Positions 10,601-40,576 are shown, numbered from the stretch's first letter. The stretch is 64,000 bases of DNA from Microglena sp. YARC (GCA_022414725.1 CM039464.1:44212906-44276905); one strand, 5' to 3'. Made by a program: numbers and translations. The notes: generated by a model from the sequence alone, not told the origin.

Positions 10601-13600
10601 CGACTAATGGGCCCTGTTTGGTGTTTGGTGCAAAGTATTGGTGTTGGTAACAAAATAGTGTTGTTGTTACGTGTTGTTGTTAGTGTTGTTGTTGCGTGTC
10701 GCTGAAACGACAAAATAGTGTTGTTGTTATACACAGAATAGTGTTGTTGTTACACACAATAGTGTTGTTGTTAGTGTTGTTGTTACGTGTTGCTGAAACG
10801 ACTGAATAGGCAATGTTTGGTGTTTGTGGCAAATTGTTGATGTTGGCAGCAATGTCGCCGAAACGACTAAATGGGCCCTGTTTGGTGTTTGTGGTTTAGT
10901 ATTGGTGTGAAGCATAGCACAGGGAGCGGGAAAGCAAAGCAAAGCACAGCACAGGGAGGAAGAAAGCAAAGCACATGCAGCGATGAAAACAATGTAAAGG
11001 GGCGAACAGCAGCATGTACACTAGGTGCACATGGTACAGAATGCACAAGGTAAATTCACTGCAAAATTCAATGCACAATTCACTGCAGAGATCACAAAAC
11101 AAGTTACCTGGGGTTCTGCACTTCGGGAGGGAGGGAGGGAGAGGAAGAGGGAGAAGAAGAAGAGAGAGATGAGGGTGGAAGGGTAGGGAAGGGAGAGTAA
11201 GAGGAAAGGGAGAGGGAGGGAGTGAGGGAAGGAGAGGGGAAGTGAGGGAGAGGAGAAGTAAGGAGGGAGAGAGGAGGAGGGAGGGAGGGAGGGAGGGAGG
11301 GAGAGGGGGGGGGGGGGAAGGAGAGAGAGGGGAGGGAAAGAGAGGGGAAGGAGAGAGGAGGAGGGAGGGAGGGAGGGGGGGGGGAAGGAAAGAGAGGGGA
11401 GGGGGGGAGGGGCACTCACCTGGATGAGAGCAGGTGCCAGGCCCTGGTAGAAGCGAGGGATACCACCTTGGCTGTACAGGGTGCTCAAGGCCTGAGTGAT
11501 GGTTCCACCGTAACGGTACTGCAGAGTGAAAGAAGGTACAGTAAGTGGGCATGCCAATATCTATCCAATACAGAGCATATGTCTGTGCAACACATATGTG
11601 CCAGTAGACAACGGCTGCATATACCTGACCAACAGACACCAGAATGACGGACATATGCATCTAGTCAACTGCCGTATGCATCTGGGCAATTGTTGCATGG
11701 ACCTGATTACCACTTCATGCATATGCACAACATTTGTGTGAATCAGAAAACGGTCGCATGCATATGAACAACGGTTACAAGCATATAAACGGTTACATGT
11801 GGCTGGATACCTGTTTTCAGCATCTGAACAATAGTTGCATGGACCTGATTAACAAGTCATGCATCTGCACAACATTTACTTGAATCTGAACAACTGTCGC
11901 ATGCATGTGAATGACAGTTGCATGCATCTGAACGACGTCTACATGCATCTGGACAGCGTTATCATGCGTCTGACCAATAGTTGCATGGACCTGATTAACA
12001 GGTAATGCATCTGAATGACAGTTGCATGCATCTGGACAGCGTTATTAACATGCATCTGGCTAACTGTCTTATGCATCTGGACAACGGTTATATGCATATG
12101 GATAACTGTCGTATGCATCTGCGCAACACTTGCATGCATCAGTCCAGCTGTGTCAAGGGTCTGAACTGTATTTCTACAGAAACGACAACGGCTGCATGCA
12201 TTTGAAGAAACGTAGTATACATCTGCACTGCAACAGCAAGCATCTGGACTGCAGTTGCTTGCGTTTAACCTACAGTTGCATACGTTTAAACTACAGTTGC
12301 ATACGTTTAAACTACAGTTGCATACATTAACACTGCAGTTGCATACAATTAAACTACAATTGCACACATTTAAACTACATTTGCAAGCATCTGGACAACT
12401 ATTGCATGAATATTGACACAGTTCCGTGCATCTGACAACATTACATGCATCAGTGCATTGATTTCGCTAACCTAACCCACAGGTCCCCGGTCGTAAGGAC
12501 AGTTACATGCATCTGAGCGACAATTCCACGGACCTGAATTATCATATGATGCATCTCAGCGACGGTTGCATGCATCTAATCGAAAATCACATGTGTCTTG
12601 AGTACGATTGCATGCATCAATGCATACTTTTCAAATATCCGACCCATATTTTCCTGGATGAAAGGACAGTCACATGCATTTACGCATCTAAACAAAGGTT
12701 ACATGTATTTAGGCACCGGTTACATGCGTCTGAGTGACGTCTCCAAACAACTTAACAATGATTACATGCATTTGAGCGACAGTTGCATGCATCTAGGCGT
12801 CAGTTGCGTGAAAACCATTAAATGCATCTGGACAACCAAGGACAAGAACCACGATTGCACAGATGTGGCAACAATCACATGCATCTGAAGAACTGACATG
12901 CGTTTGAGCGGCGATGCATGCATATGAACAACAGTTGCGTGCATTTAAAAACGGTTGCATGTGAGAGACGTTGGCATGAATGCTAACATCCATTATATGC
13001 ATCTGAAAAACTGTTTGACAAACCTGAAGCAAAGTTGAGCTGCAATGGCAACAGTCACATGCATCTGAACAACTGTTTCATGCAACTGAGCGATAGTACC
13101 GCATACATGGCAGTTTAGCAGTTGAACACATCTAAGCGACATGCATGTAGACAAGGGTTTGATGCACCTGAGCAAGGGTTTGACGCGTCTGTACAACGTA
13201 TGTATCCGTCTGAACTAGGATTTGATGCATCTGTGCAACGGATTTATGCATCTGAACAAGGGTTTGGTGCATCTGTACTACGGTTTGATGCATCTGAACA
13301 AGGGTTTGATGCATCTGTACTACGGTTTGATGCATCTGGACAAGGGTTTGAAGCATCTGAAAAACGGATTGATGCATCTGGACTAGGGTTTGATGCATCA
13401 GAGCAACGTTTTCATGCATCTAAACAACGGTTTGGTGCATCTGCAAAACGGATTAATGCATCTGGACAACGGATTGGTGCATCTGAACAAGGGTTTGATG
13501 CATATGAACAACGGATAGATGCATCTGAACAGGGTTTGATGCATCAGAGCAACAGTTTCATGCATCTAAACAACATTAGCATGCATAAGAGTGCAGTTGC

Positions 13601-14983
13601 ATGCATCTGAGTGACAGTTCCAGGCGTCTGCGCGACGATTGCATGTGGCTGCACGACGTCTGGGCGAATCTGAACAACAGTTGCATGCATCTGGACATGT
13701 GAATCTGGAATCTGGTTGGCATCTAAGGAGTGGCATCAGTAGAGCTATTGCATACAAATAAAGGGAATGCACGCATGTATACTCAGCCCACATGTCCTGC
13801 CCTCATGGGTTACAAGTTTAGCAATATCCGAAGTACTGAGTTCAATCAGAATCAGCCAGAAGGTAAGTGCACTTCGAATCTTGAATCTCGAATGTTGAAT
13901 CTGTCCATTCTGCCTGCCGAAGAATGCAGATGAACGACTGACTATACCAATGCGCAGCAAACAGCTGCGAGGCCTTAACCAAATGCAGACAACCATGCAC
14001 CGCAAACTGAGCTGGTCGCATGGAGTCAGGTGGGCACAACCTTCCTCCGTTGCGCTGATCAAGTCTAGACCATGTTTTATCTCGCGCGGATCGATTAGAT
14101 CTGCCGCACCGTACAACGCAGTTGGCTTAGTAGACTAGGACTACATGGAAGTGTCGACCAGATCTCATATGGGCCAGATCTCATGTGGACCGTCAGCGGA
14201 GAATCGTGAGGAGGGCGCGATGAATAAGTCGCCTAGGCATCAGAATCGCTAATCAGTACGAGAAAAATGGCGGTCGTTTGCGCAACCTCCTACCTGGTAG
14301 TTGATGGTGGTCCTGCGTGGGCAAAGTAGTGGGAAAGGGCATTCAGATATTGACTGTACAGGATTCACAGGCGACCTGGTCGTCCCTGTGCAGGATATGA
14401 TGCCGAAAGCGCAAGCAACGATCTAACGGCATTGACTCGCATGATCAGAGCAAGCACCAATTCAACGGCTCATTGCGGTTCATACTACCCAAGCTCAAAT
14501 ATTGGATGGATATAAAGCGGCACCCATGAGCGAGCGCACAAATTGCAGTGCTCACCTCAGCCACATCATAGTCAAAACCTGCAGTCCCATGGCAACCATG
14601 CCAGGGATGCCTCCGGACAGAGCGCGCTTCCCAGCGTAGTCGACGACCTCCATGAAAGTCTTCTTCTTCTTCTTAGGAACCTCGATTGCAGTGGTACCCT
14701 TGGCAGCACCCTTGGTAGGCTTAGAGGCAGCGCTGGCAGAGGCCAGAGGCAGGGCCATGCTGATGGATGCGAAGAGGTTGGGCATTCCAGCGGGGCGCTT
14801 CATTACCAAAGACTTGCCCTTGATAGATGAGGTAGACGCGACAGAGAAGTGGGTCTTGCCCAGCGCCAGGCTTCCCATCCTGTCCCCAGAGCTCATGCAC
14901 AACTTCTGGCTGCGACCCAGTTGCAAGCTGGTGGTGGACGCATCACCGAAGGTGAAATGCACGGCTTGAAGATCAGAAGACAT
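4517..14983 (-). CDS. mitochondrial-carrier-family protein, gene span (3' partial)
   Basis: Six minus-strand exons give an N-terminal extension followed by two and part of a third carrier repeat. The family moves metabolites or nucleotides across the inner mitochondrial or plastid envelope membrane. The signature Px[DE]xx[KR] is seen as PIDACK in exon 4, and a related S-N-S-(I)-R-V-V-K in exon 6. The first ~110 residues are rich in Ser, Ala, Thr and Lys with few acidic residues, which fits an organelle transit peptide. Exon phases 1-2-3-4 join without a break: 14556-14983, 14294-14312, 11420-11518, 9880-10044. Exons 5 (5563-5690) and 6 (4517-4695) carry single-base indels. The last exon, expected to hold a G-L-F-G-R-G-L-like segment, is not found. 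Substrate cannot be told from sequence. Confidence 0.85.
4696..5562 (-). repeat. carrier intron 5 with donor-side copies of exon 5
   Basis: Near the exon 6 acceptor the intron is GT/G-rich on the plus strand (4720-4970), giving a C/CA-rich sense strand. From about 4985 to 5545 there are four or five diverged copies of the end of exon 5. The best, 5297-5372, has the last 60 nt of exon 5 (ATFVGHY, then W-F-Y) and an intact donor ATG/GTAAGA. It also lacks one C in the H-Y-P-W region. Confidence 0.6.
5563..5690 (-). CDS. carrier exon 5
   Basis: Acceptor GTCCCTCCAG, phase 0 start reading [20 protein letters not shown], then [19 protein letters not shown]. It continues repeat 2 of the carrier directly after TIMQ of exon 4. 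A C appears to be missing in the codon pair for P-W, which breaks the last four codons before the donor ATG/GTGAGA. The alternative 3' end is in the copy at 5297-5372. Confidence 0.85.
5720..8035. repeat. 2.3-kb G-rich minisatellite in carrier intron 4
   Basis: About 16 units of roughly 135-150 bp, each built from GGATCCATGGGTGGGTGGA, GATCCATGGGTGTGGGG, GATCCATGGGTATGGGG and GATCTATGAATGGATGG blocks separated by G runs. The sense strand of the intron is C-rich. Many overlapping open frames on both strands come only from the GGATGG-type composition. Confidence 0.95.
8130..8175 (-). repeat. decoy copy of carrier exon 4 donor edge
   Basis: Minus strand: ATTGATGCATGCAAGATAAC...CATGCAG/GTTTTT, matching the last 40 nt of exon 4 ([11 protein letters not shown]) with indels. 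The flanks carry the same CTGGTC/AAGTTTTTCTGG motif seen beside other copies at 9560-9870. Confidence 0.65.
8281..9330 (+). mobile_element. ~1.05-kb TIR element, copy 1
   Basis: Ends are inverted repeats: ATCTCCATAGGTGCCTAAGTC at the left and its complement, ending CACCTATGGAT, at the right. A second copy lies inverted at 44969-46024. Both contain TTTGAATTTTGAAT runs and a small shared ORF (here about 8435-8650). No transposase is visible, so this is a non-autonomous DNA element. Insertion is next to TA-rich sequence. Confidence 0.8.
8387..8650 (+). CDS. small ORF conserved in TIR element (copy 1)
   Basis: Encodes [20 protein letters not shown] and then [19 protein letters not shown]. The other copy (45661-46014, minus) has the same peptide with conservative changes. 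Family unknown. The frame upstream of about 8430 differs and has a stop, so this copy looks truncated relative to copy 2. Confidence 0.35.
   Translation: MFAKACQLCAQLLFVPFASGREQSCPAGRWQYMRCAIISNTNPDSVGFEAARAIPKKGTSGRKAYRTPTTRSEAAHQPWPRNLLKCL
9334..9879 (-). repeat. donor-side array of carrier exon 4
   Basis: Units of about 115-125 bp at roughly 9340, 9565-9612 and 9688-9733 repeat the last ~40 nt of exon 4 plus donor (ATCATGCAG/GTGTGT). All are followed by TTTCTGGTC on the minus strand. Two units keep an intact GT. Confidence 0.75.
9880..10044 (-). CDS. carrier exon 4
   Basis: 165 nt, phase 0 to phase 0: starts [14 protein letters not shown] after acceptor CACCAACAG, contains [19 protein letters not shown] and ends [10 protein letters not shown] before GTGCGT. 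It holds the carrier signature PxDxxK of repeat 2. The acceptor sequence is itself the first unit of the neighbouring 20-bp array. Confidence 0.95.
10045..10600 (-). repeat. 20-bp tandem array upstream of exon 4
   Basis: About 27 units of CAAAGTATTGGTGTKTGTGG on the plus strand, mostly exact 20-mers with T/G variants. On the sense (minus) strand each unit reads CCACAMACACCAATACTTTG, and the exon 4 acceptor CCACAAACACCAACAG is a variant of it. No spacer variation, so not a CRISPR array. Confidence 0.97.
10600..11668 (-). repeat. carrier intron 3 segment, inverted twin of 818-1990
   Basis: Contains pseudo-starts of exon 4 (about 10600-10615 and 10835-10885, each next to a CAAACAG/GGCCC acceptor), repeats of GTGTTGTTGTTA, and a purine tract at 11125-11415 on the plus strand (pyrimidine on the sense strand). 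Exon 3 is embedded at 11420-11518. Confidence 0.8.
11420..11518 (-). CDS. carrier exon 3
   Basis: 99 nt, phase 0 to phase 0, acceptor CACTCTGCAG and donor CCAG/GTGAGT. Encodes [20 protein letters not shown] then [13 protein letters not shown]. This is the matrix-loop end of carrier repeat 1 leading into helix 2, with the family's G-x-x-x-F-Y-x-G-x-x-P pattern. Confidence 0.95.
11640..13700. repeat. ATGCATCTG minisatellite in carrier intron 2
   Basis: About 2 kb of imperfect ~25-33-bp units built on GTTGCATGCATCTGAACAAC with many variants (TTTGATGCATCTGGACAAGG at 13140-13550). Because unit length often keeps phase, open frames of up to 162 codons occur on both strands; they are repeats of M-H-L / D-A-S-E-Q type and not genes. 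13700-14290 holds nothing I recognise. Confidence 0.95.
14294..14312 (-). CDS. carrier exon 2 (19-nt micro-exon)
   Basis: Minus strand CCCACGCAG / 19 nt / GTAGGA. It completes the split R codon of exon 1 (AG+G) and adds TTINYQ, leaving phase 0 for exon 3. Without it exons 1 and 3 would not join in frame. Confidence 0.85.
14556..14983 (-). CDS. carrier exon 1 with N-terminal extension
   Basis: ATG at 14983. 142 codons plus two bases. Residues 1-105 are Ser/Ala/Gly/Lys-rich with K-K-K-K-K near 103-107 (transit-peptide-like); then [20 protein letters not shown] leads into the first membrane helix ([10 protein letters not shown]). Donor CTGAG/GTGAGC. The first carrier repeat therefore starts within this exon. 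Confidence 0.92.
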
Positions 14984-15893
14984 GATTCAGATGCTTCAGT
15001 GAAGCAGAGGACAAGTCTGTATGATGAAAATGACTACGTATGTGGGAAGCTTATAATTACACGGACTTGTCTAGGGGCACGTGCGGGGACCTTTGGCCCT
15101 TACGGGCCTTGGCCCCCATGCCCTTCTAGGGATCTGTGGGGTGGACCTTCCGAAGTGGCGGTTCTAGATGAATTCCGTTGGAATTTCGTTGGGATATGCG
15201 AAGGCACCAGGTTAGAGTTGGTTAATAATCCGTTGGTGAAAGTTCGGCAACGTGAATTGCTGCACTCGCGGCTGTGTCAACCCCTCTGGTGTCAACGTTG
15301 CATTCCCCTGCAGCAGTCTCTCAACAATTCTAGCACATTTACTTAATCACGATTGCAAGCAGAGCTAGCTCCGAATTCAGTTTCGGAGCCAGCCGCTTAG
15401 ACGATTAATACCAGCCGCTGATTTGCGAACCAGCCTAGTAATAAACCCAAGATCACATACTATTGATATTGGGTATATGCGGACTTGCCGCCCTTAGGGC
15501 TGTTCAAAACTTTACGCGCCACGTCTCAAACGCAGATTTGTGAGAGTCTGCTACGTCGGACACTTACGTTTTGGTTTATGAAAAGCCACTGTTGAACACA
15601 GTCACGCCTCAAAACGTAGATCCTGCTTATTACCATGGTAGTACGTACGTGTCTGCGTGACTCAGTCCCAAAACACGCACGATCGCGCACACTCCAGAGG
15701 GGAGAGCGCGGGGCCGCGGGTGAGAGCGAGATTTCACCCGCATTGTAACTAGGAAGTGCGTGTTTTCGCTTTCGCCCCCTGTGAAGAGGTATGTGTCCAG
15801 GGGGAGAGATATGTGTCAACCGCCATGGTAGCACTGCCCAGTTTAAGTAGTAGCCCGTTCTCTACAGGCGTAAGACAGGGCTCCCTTAATACC
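14984..15893. other. intergenic, 5' of carrier gene
   Basis: Should contain the carrier promoter. I see no clear TATA box or other element. Open frames at 14849-15346 and 15526-15834 have no recognisable content. Confidence 0.5.
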
Positions 15894-15961
15894 TAGAGAT
15901 CGGCATATAATATGATGTTGACCAAAGTCGGGTATGATATTGTACAAATTGCATCATATCA

Positions 15962-16548
15962 CACATCCCTCGCTCAATGAGACACTGTCAAATGTGTGGG
16001 TTCCAAAAACCTGAGGATGAAATGCATATGTTTGAGTGCCCTTTTTATAATGATATTCGCCTCCGCTACCAGAAGCTGTTTACAGATATTTATAGGCATG
16101 TCCATGAGGATACCAACTTAACCGTATGGAATGTGGAATTCTGCGATTCCACATTCAGAACCTTTATGAATGGAAATGGCACTAAGTCTTTTTGGAGCAA
16201 CCTAGCCGACTATCTTTCTACTTGTAGAAGAGCAAGACAGGAAGCCCTGGACTGCTTAGTGGCACCGTAATTTATCATCCCTTTGTTTCTTCTTCTTGTG
16301 ACTTCTCATTTGTTAGCTTCTTACCTCCGCCACTGTAAGTGGTTGAGATCTGGGTCCGGCTCTAAGGGGTTTAATACCTACGCCACCAAAACGGTGGTTG
16401 GGAGTTTGGTTTGTTTGTCCTCGACACACCCCTGATGTAATGGGGTTTTTTGCTTTGTGGGTGCTTTTTCTTTTTGTTTAAAGCACAGAGTCTCATACAC
16501 CCTCGCGGTGTCAAGTAGACTTTAACATGTAATGTAATGTAATGTAAT
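15962..16548 (+). mobile_element. 5'-truncated LINE (non-LTR retrotransposon) 3' end
   Basis: Contains the C-terminal coding end of the retrotransposon protein, a 3' UTR of about 270 bp, and an (ATGTA)n-type tail at 16525-16552. Lacking the endonuclease and RT core, it is dead on arrival. Lies inside a MITE. Confidence 0.8.
15977..16270 (+). pseudogene. LINE ORF C-terminus with zinc-knuckle-like motif
   Basis: Reads MRHCQMCGFQKPEDEMHMFE then CPFYNDIR, a C-x2-C-x(n)-H-x4-C arrangement typical of the C-terminal end of many LINE RT proteins, and stops at 16268-16270. A second, shorter copy of the same region is at 46168-46281 (C-x2-C, K-P-E-D-E, C-P-F-Y-N-D-I-R-L-R-Y conserved). Confidence 0.75.
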
Positions 16549-16621
16549 GTAATATGATATTGTGTATAGATGGTAACTTTGGCCTAGTCAGACTGCCGGC
16601 ATCATATGATATCATACCCCG

Positions 16622-18080
16622 TACACGCAGTATTAAATGGCAAATGAGCAAACGACCCTTTGCCAAACTGAATTATAATAGAAACTTAGCCGGCTGGGTG
16701 GCTCGCTACCTGGCTCGCATTTGCATAGTATCTCCAACAACGTCGGTTACCAAAAAAACTCCTGAAATTTGTACTCTCTGCAGTACGCCAACCTACAGCT
16801 TCTTAATCCAAAGCGCGTGTGCAGAAATTACGCTGAGATTCGGCTGCCTTTACGGTATTCAAGACGAGGATGTGCAGCTTGCCAGAGTGGGGCAGCCTGT
16901 CGTTGACTGCAATTAGTAACCGGGACTTTCTTAGTTTTCACTGTAAAAAACTGGTTATTTACATGCAACTCTTGGCTGAGCAGTCATGGCCCAATGCTGG
17001 GTGGATGTGTAGCTTGAAGCAGTGGGCCAGCCAGTGGTTAGCTGCAATGACTGCAATTAGTAACTGGCACTTATTGTTTTACTGTAGAACATAATTATTT
17101 AATGCGACCCTTGGCTGAGTATTTTCTAGTCTCTCTCTATGTCTCACCCTCCCTTCCTGCCTGGCTGGCTGGTGATTTTCAACATCTAGCAAGGAAATGT
17201 GATTTGGCAAAACGACCCTTTGCCAACTGCTTTTTAGGTCTAAACTTGAGCAATTTTTCAGGTCTATAGAAATCACCAAACATGCCCAGCATGCTAGACT
17301 AGTGGGTGGCCTCCAATCGGCTGGATATCTTGTTCACTACGTAGTTATCACAATTGAAACAACGGGTACTATCCCAACCTCATTTTTGACTTCTATGGCT
17401 ACACTTGGACTTAACTGATTGTGTGCTCTTCGACTGGCAGACACAGTCCACTCTCACTATATTTCTAGCTTTCAAAGTATTTTACAGTGCAGACGCTTTA
17501 TGGAGACCCAACAGGGCTCAATACCAGGGGATTAGTAATTTCCCTGGTTCTCCTTGTTAAAGTTTGCCCACCAGGGGCTTATTCAGACTCCCTGACAAGG
17601 AGACTCTTTCATGGTGACTCCTGCTAGCTCCGGCTTACGCAGTGGTGTCCTTAACTTCACGTCCTGAGAGTGGCGCATTACTCGGATGTAACAATTACAA
17701 TTTCAATAGAAATCACTTTTGCCAAGTTATTTTGTCATGCTTTTTTGAGACACCGGTTTTGTAAAAAAAAAAAGTTTTGCCAACTTTTAATCTTGCCCTA
17801 TAGTACTGCGCGTACGGGTATGATGACATGTTGCCGGTCCCTATTATTTACCACGCCCCACCAGGCGTTATCATTACTTATTGTTTACGCCTAAAAATAT
17901 ATAAAGCGTGAGATCGAGGGGGTTAGCACGTTCGCTTGCGCTGGGGCCAACCACCAATAGTTACACAATGAGCAGCCCAGAGTTGGAACCATGTAACAAT
18001 TAAAATTAAAATCCAAAAGGTACATAACAGTATCTCTGACGAGGAGTAACAGAGTATTCCTTGTCCGTTTTAATGCCAAA
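16622..18080. other. no recognisable feature
   Basis: Unique-looking sequence. A pair of partly similar ~130-bp segments (16860-16960 and 17000-17100, sharing GCAATTAGTAAC and GTGTAGCTTGAAGC-like text) may be a diverged duplication. No gene recognised. Confidence 0.4.
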
Positions 18081-18124
18081 TATGATGTGATTGCACTTAG
18101 AGAGGCAGCAATATTCCTTGTCCG

Positions 18125-18765
18125 TTATAATGCCCGAAGATGCATATATTGGAATTGATCTGTTGCGTCTCCAGATGCAGATCTGGGATCTGACTGTGTC
18201 TCATGATGCAGATCTGGGAACTGTTGCCTCTCAACATGCAGATATTGGAACTGATATGTTGCGTCTCCAGATGCAGATCTGGGATCTGACTGTGTCTTAT
18301 GATGCAGATCTGGGAACTGCTGCGTCTCAAGATGCAGATCTTGGAACTGATCTGTTGCGTCTCCAGATGCAGATCTGGGATCTGACTGTGTCTCATGATG
18401 CAGATCTGGGAACTGATTGCGTTTGAAGATGCAGATATTGGAACTGATCTGTTGCGTCTCCAGATGCAGATCTGGGATCTGACTGTGTCTCATGATGCAG
18501 ATCTGTGAACTGATTGCGTTTGAAGATGCAGATCTTGGAACTGATTGCGTCTCAAGATGCAGATCTTGGAACTGATTGTGTCAGAAGATGCAGATCTTGG
18601 AACTGATTGCGTCTCAAGATGCAGATCTTGGAACTGATTGCGTCTCAAGATGCAGATCTTGGAACTGATTGCCTCTCAAGATGCAGATCTTGGAACTGAT
18701 TGCGTCTCAAGATGCAGATCTTGGAACTAATTGCGTCTGAAGATGCAGATCTTGGAGTCCCCCTC
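18125..18765. repeat. GATGCAGATCTTGGAACTGA tandem array
   Basis: About 17 units of 31-37 bp: GATGCAGATCTKGGAACTGATTGCGTCTCAA, with a longer composite unit (GATGCAGATCTGGGATCTGACTGTGTCTCAT) in the first half. Frames through it repeat D-A-D-L-G-T and are not taken as genes. Confidence 0.95.
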
Positions 18766-18828
18766 ATCAACCCTGGTGGGAAAATCCCTTGTACGTTATC
18801 TGGTGAAGAAACCCACAAATGGCAGAAC

Positions 18829-19103
18829 ATCAGAGCTTTCCTTTTTGGCTACAGCAGCAGCTTCTAGGCAGCTTCCCTGGCCTGCTACCCGGCCAAACCT
18901 AGAACAACCTAGTGCAGCTGGAAACTGCCAGAATCTGAATACTGACAGAAACTGGCTGAAACTGGCTGAAACTGACAGAATCAGAAAACAGTCAGAAAGT
19001 GCACCGGGAAACTGACACAGTCAGCCCTTCAGTACAGTTGAAATCTTGGGGCTTTGCCCAGTGGCTGGATCAGGAAGCTGCCTAGAATCAGCTCTTCGTA
19101 GCT
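18829..19103. mobile_element. MITE (AGCTTCTAGGCAGCT family)
   Basis: Left end GGCTACAGCAGCAGCTTCTAGGCAGCTTCCC and an imperfect inverted right end with GGAAGCTGCCTAGAATCAGC. A second pair (19150-19330) with AGCAGCTTCCAGCCAGCTCC and GAGCTGCCTAGAAGCTGCTACG is probably an adjacent copy. Other copies: 40938-41347, 41427-41622, about 47945-48150, 49217-49425. Confidence 0.7.
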
Positions 19104-19474
19104 TTGCTTGTTTGTTTGTTCGTTTGTTTGAGAGGCGGGGGGGGGGGAGGCTACACACAGCAGCTTCCAGCCAGCTCCATTAGCCATAGACTGGGTCAAG
19201 CCCACAGCTTCCAGCTGCCTCAGAATGCCTGATACAACAGCTAGCAGGCGCTCTTGCTAGCTTCAGTTTTGCCCCAAGGACAGGGAAAGGGAGCTGCCTA
19301 GAAGCTGCTACGCATGGCTAAAAAAATGAACCGCGGCTTGCTCAGTCTTAGCCAGTAATATTTATTCATGGGGTCAGATGGGGTGGGTGTTTGGCTTGGG
19401 TCAGACACAACTTATGTGACTTTACGCTCAGTCACCCAGACAATGAGCTTGTAGTCAACCTGGGTGTCATTACC

Positions 19475-19905
19475 CTGCCATGTTATGCCAAGCCAAGCCA
19501 TGTCATGCCATGCTGAGCCATGCCATGCCGAGCCAAGCCAAGCCATGACAAGCCAAGCCATGTCATACCTAGCCAAGCCATACCAACTCATGCCAAGCCA
19601 AGCCAAGCCAAGCCAAGTCATGCTAAGCCATACCAAGCCAAGCCAAGCCAAGGCATGCCAAGCCTAGGGGCCATGCCATTCCGAGCCTTGCCAAGGGGCC
19701 AAGCCAAGCCATCACAAGCCATGCCAAGGGCCAAGCCAAGCCATGTCAAGCCATGCCAAGGGACCAAGCCAAGCCGAGCCAAGCCATGTCAAGCCGTGGA
19801 ATGAGCCAAGCCAAGCCATGTCAAGCCATGGAATGAGCCATGCCATCCCAAGCCATGCCAAGGGGCCAAGCCAAGCCAAGCCATGGAATGAGCTTTGGAA
19901 GAGTA
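19475..19905. repeat. CCAAG/CCATG pentanucleotide array
   Basis: Degenerate 5-bp repeat AGCCAAGCCATG..., with higher-order units containing AAGGGGCCAAGCC. Open frames reading A-K-P-S-Q-A are artefacts. Confidence 0.95.
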
Positions 19906-20295
19906 CTACATGTTTCATATTGCAATTCAGGGGATGAACTGGACAACGCATTTCCGAAAGAACTCGTACTTCGTGCTTCGTAACTTGAAATCGAGAATTT
20001 TCGCCTGGAAATCCGAGAATTCTCGACAATTTTGATTGAGGGAACGACTTAGTACGAAACGTTTGTCCAGTTCATCCCCTGAATTGCTATAAAACGCTTC
20101 TTGCTATGCTTCTCACACTTCTTACAGGACCTGGACAAGTCTTCAAACTGTCTAATCTGTTTAGTGTTGCCCCTGGGTTCCGTGGGTATCGCACGGGGGG
20201 ACGGGGAAACGGAAGGCGGTGAGCAGCCCAGAGTTGGCTGAAAAACAAATTAACAATTAAATGGGGAAAATGTCGACGGGAATGTTCTTACACAT

Positions 20296-20640
20296 TTTGT
20301 TTTGGCAGAGCCCCCCCTCGTGTGGGGTGGGAGCACCCAGATTCACCCCGTTGTCCGTCTGTGCCGCAACTTGAACTTGATTCAAATTCAAATTCAAATT
20401 CACATTCAAATTCCAGCCAAAATATTGTTCCGGACACAGCCGACAGGTTGTTAACCCAACTTGCCGTCCTCTTCCCCCCCCCCCCCCCCCCCCGAGACGA
20501 AGCCTGACACGTCAATTCAATCTTCCCCATTTGAATTCAATGGGGAAATATCGACGGAAATGTTCTTACACATTTTCCTTTCGTGCAACGCATCGCAAAT
20601 TGAGCGACTCGGTGCGACCCCAGTGCGACTGTGTATGAGC
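20296..20640. mobile_element. interspersed repeat (GGCAGAGCCCCCC / GCGACTCGGTGCGACC)
   Basis: 20296-20350 resembles 42010-42165 and 59394-59520 (GCGGAGCCCCCTCTTCAAGG, GGGGGCGGGAGCCCCCATG, then GTCCGTCTGT and CCTGACACGTCA). 20583-20632 is the inverse of 61003-61055 (GTCGCACTGGGGTCGCACCG). Ends and class not determined. Confidence 0.5.
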
Positions 20641-20739
20641 GTGTGGGGTGGGGTGGGGTGGGGTGGGTGGGGGCATTTCTGACTAGTTTAGCAGGACCCA
20701 TGCGACGCCATTACTGACTTCACAACAACACAAGCGTCC

Positions 20740-39653
<18,914 letters not shown>

Positions 39654-39699
39654 TTGCGCCTAGGGTCAGTACCGTCAAAAACCTTAATCGCAGGAATCA

Positions 39700-40545
39700 G
39701 CGGGAACGCACTTGTGCTATAATCTATATAAGGCGATGAAAAGAGGGATGGAATCAGCTAAACAGGACTACGGGCGACTGCCGAGCAGGCAGGAGCGAAA
39801 ACTGGCAATGGATGGAAACTAAGCATGCAAAGATTGTCCTCGTAGTGGTTTAGGAGCACAGGTCGAGTTGCTGGCTCGTGTTCCCTGTTCCCAGTTCCCA
39901 GAAAGGAAATGCGAGGGCGCGGAACCGTACCGCTGCAGTACGCTCAGTTTGGAGGGCTGCTCATGTTGGAGGCAAGACAAATTGACAAATTGGCAAATCT
40001 GAAGACGTCGACCCACTAGACGATATTTCACTCGACCGTCAATTCACGCCTCCTCCCGTCCTTCTCTTAAGTTTCTTGGTCAGCTCCTCTTACCTTCTTC
40101 ATTTCGTCAGCCCATTCATGCTTTCCAACTCCTTCACGGTGATGGTCACTTCCTCCGAACACTCCCTCCCGGTGCCTTTTTTATCTCACTCCTTTCAACT
40201 GGGAAAATCGACGTACAATTTCGAGCAGCGGTTATCAGCAGCGTACATCTGCGCTTTTTGAAAATTGCTTGGCCTGGTGTGTACGTTTCTCTTTATCTCT
40301 TACACTCTGGCAGCTAGCTCCCTCACAAACTTTCCAAAGGTTCACCCTCAGACTTCCATGAGAGTTCTACATCTCCAAGCCAGCATATCGAAACACTGCC
40401 ACTCTTAGACTGGCCCTGTGACCAACATCAACATCTTCACGACTGCTCACATGCACCACACCCATGTGTAAACGCTTGCACACACATACGCTCACATACA
40501 AACACGAGGGACATACAAATCCTGACAAGCCTCCTCCCCCCCCGC

Positions 40546-40576
<31 letters not shown>

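Larger units (their letters stand above)
15894..16621 (-). mobile_element. MITE (TAGGGACCGGCA family) split by a LINE
   Basis: 15894-15958 (ATCGGCATATAATATGATGTTGACCAAAG...) and 16550-16621 (...TAACTTTGGCCTAGTCAGACTGCCGGCATCATATGATATCATAC) are the two halves of the element seen whole at 36877-37033 and 59219-59381. The LINE 3' end sits between them. Confidence 0.8.

Noticed and set aside
9836..10650. Open frames of 90-200 codons reading [13 protein letters not shown] or H-T-N-T-L-P
   Set aside because: Pure translation of the 20-bp array, whose unit gives long frames by chance.
13122..13610. 162-codon ORF
   Set aside because: Lies fully in the ATGCATCTG array and repeats D-A-S-E-Q-G-F.
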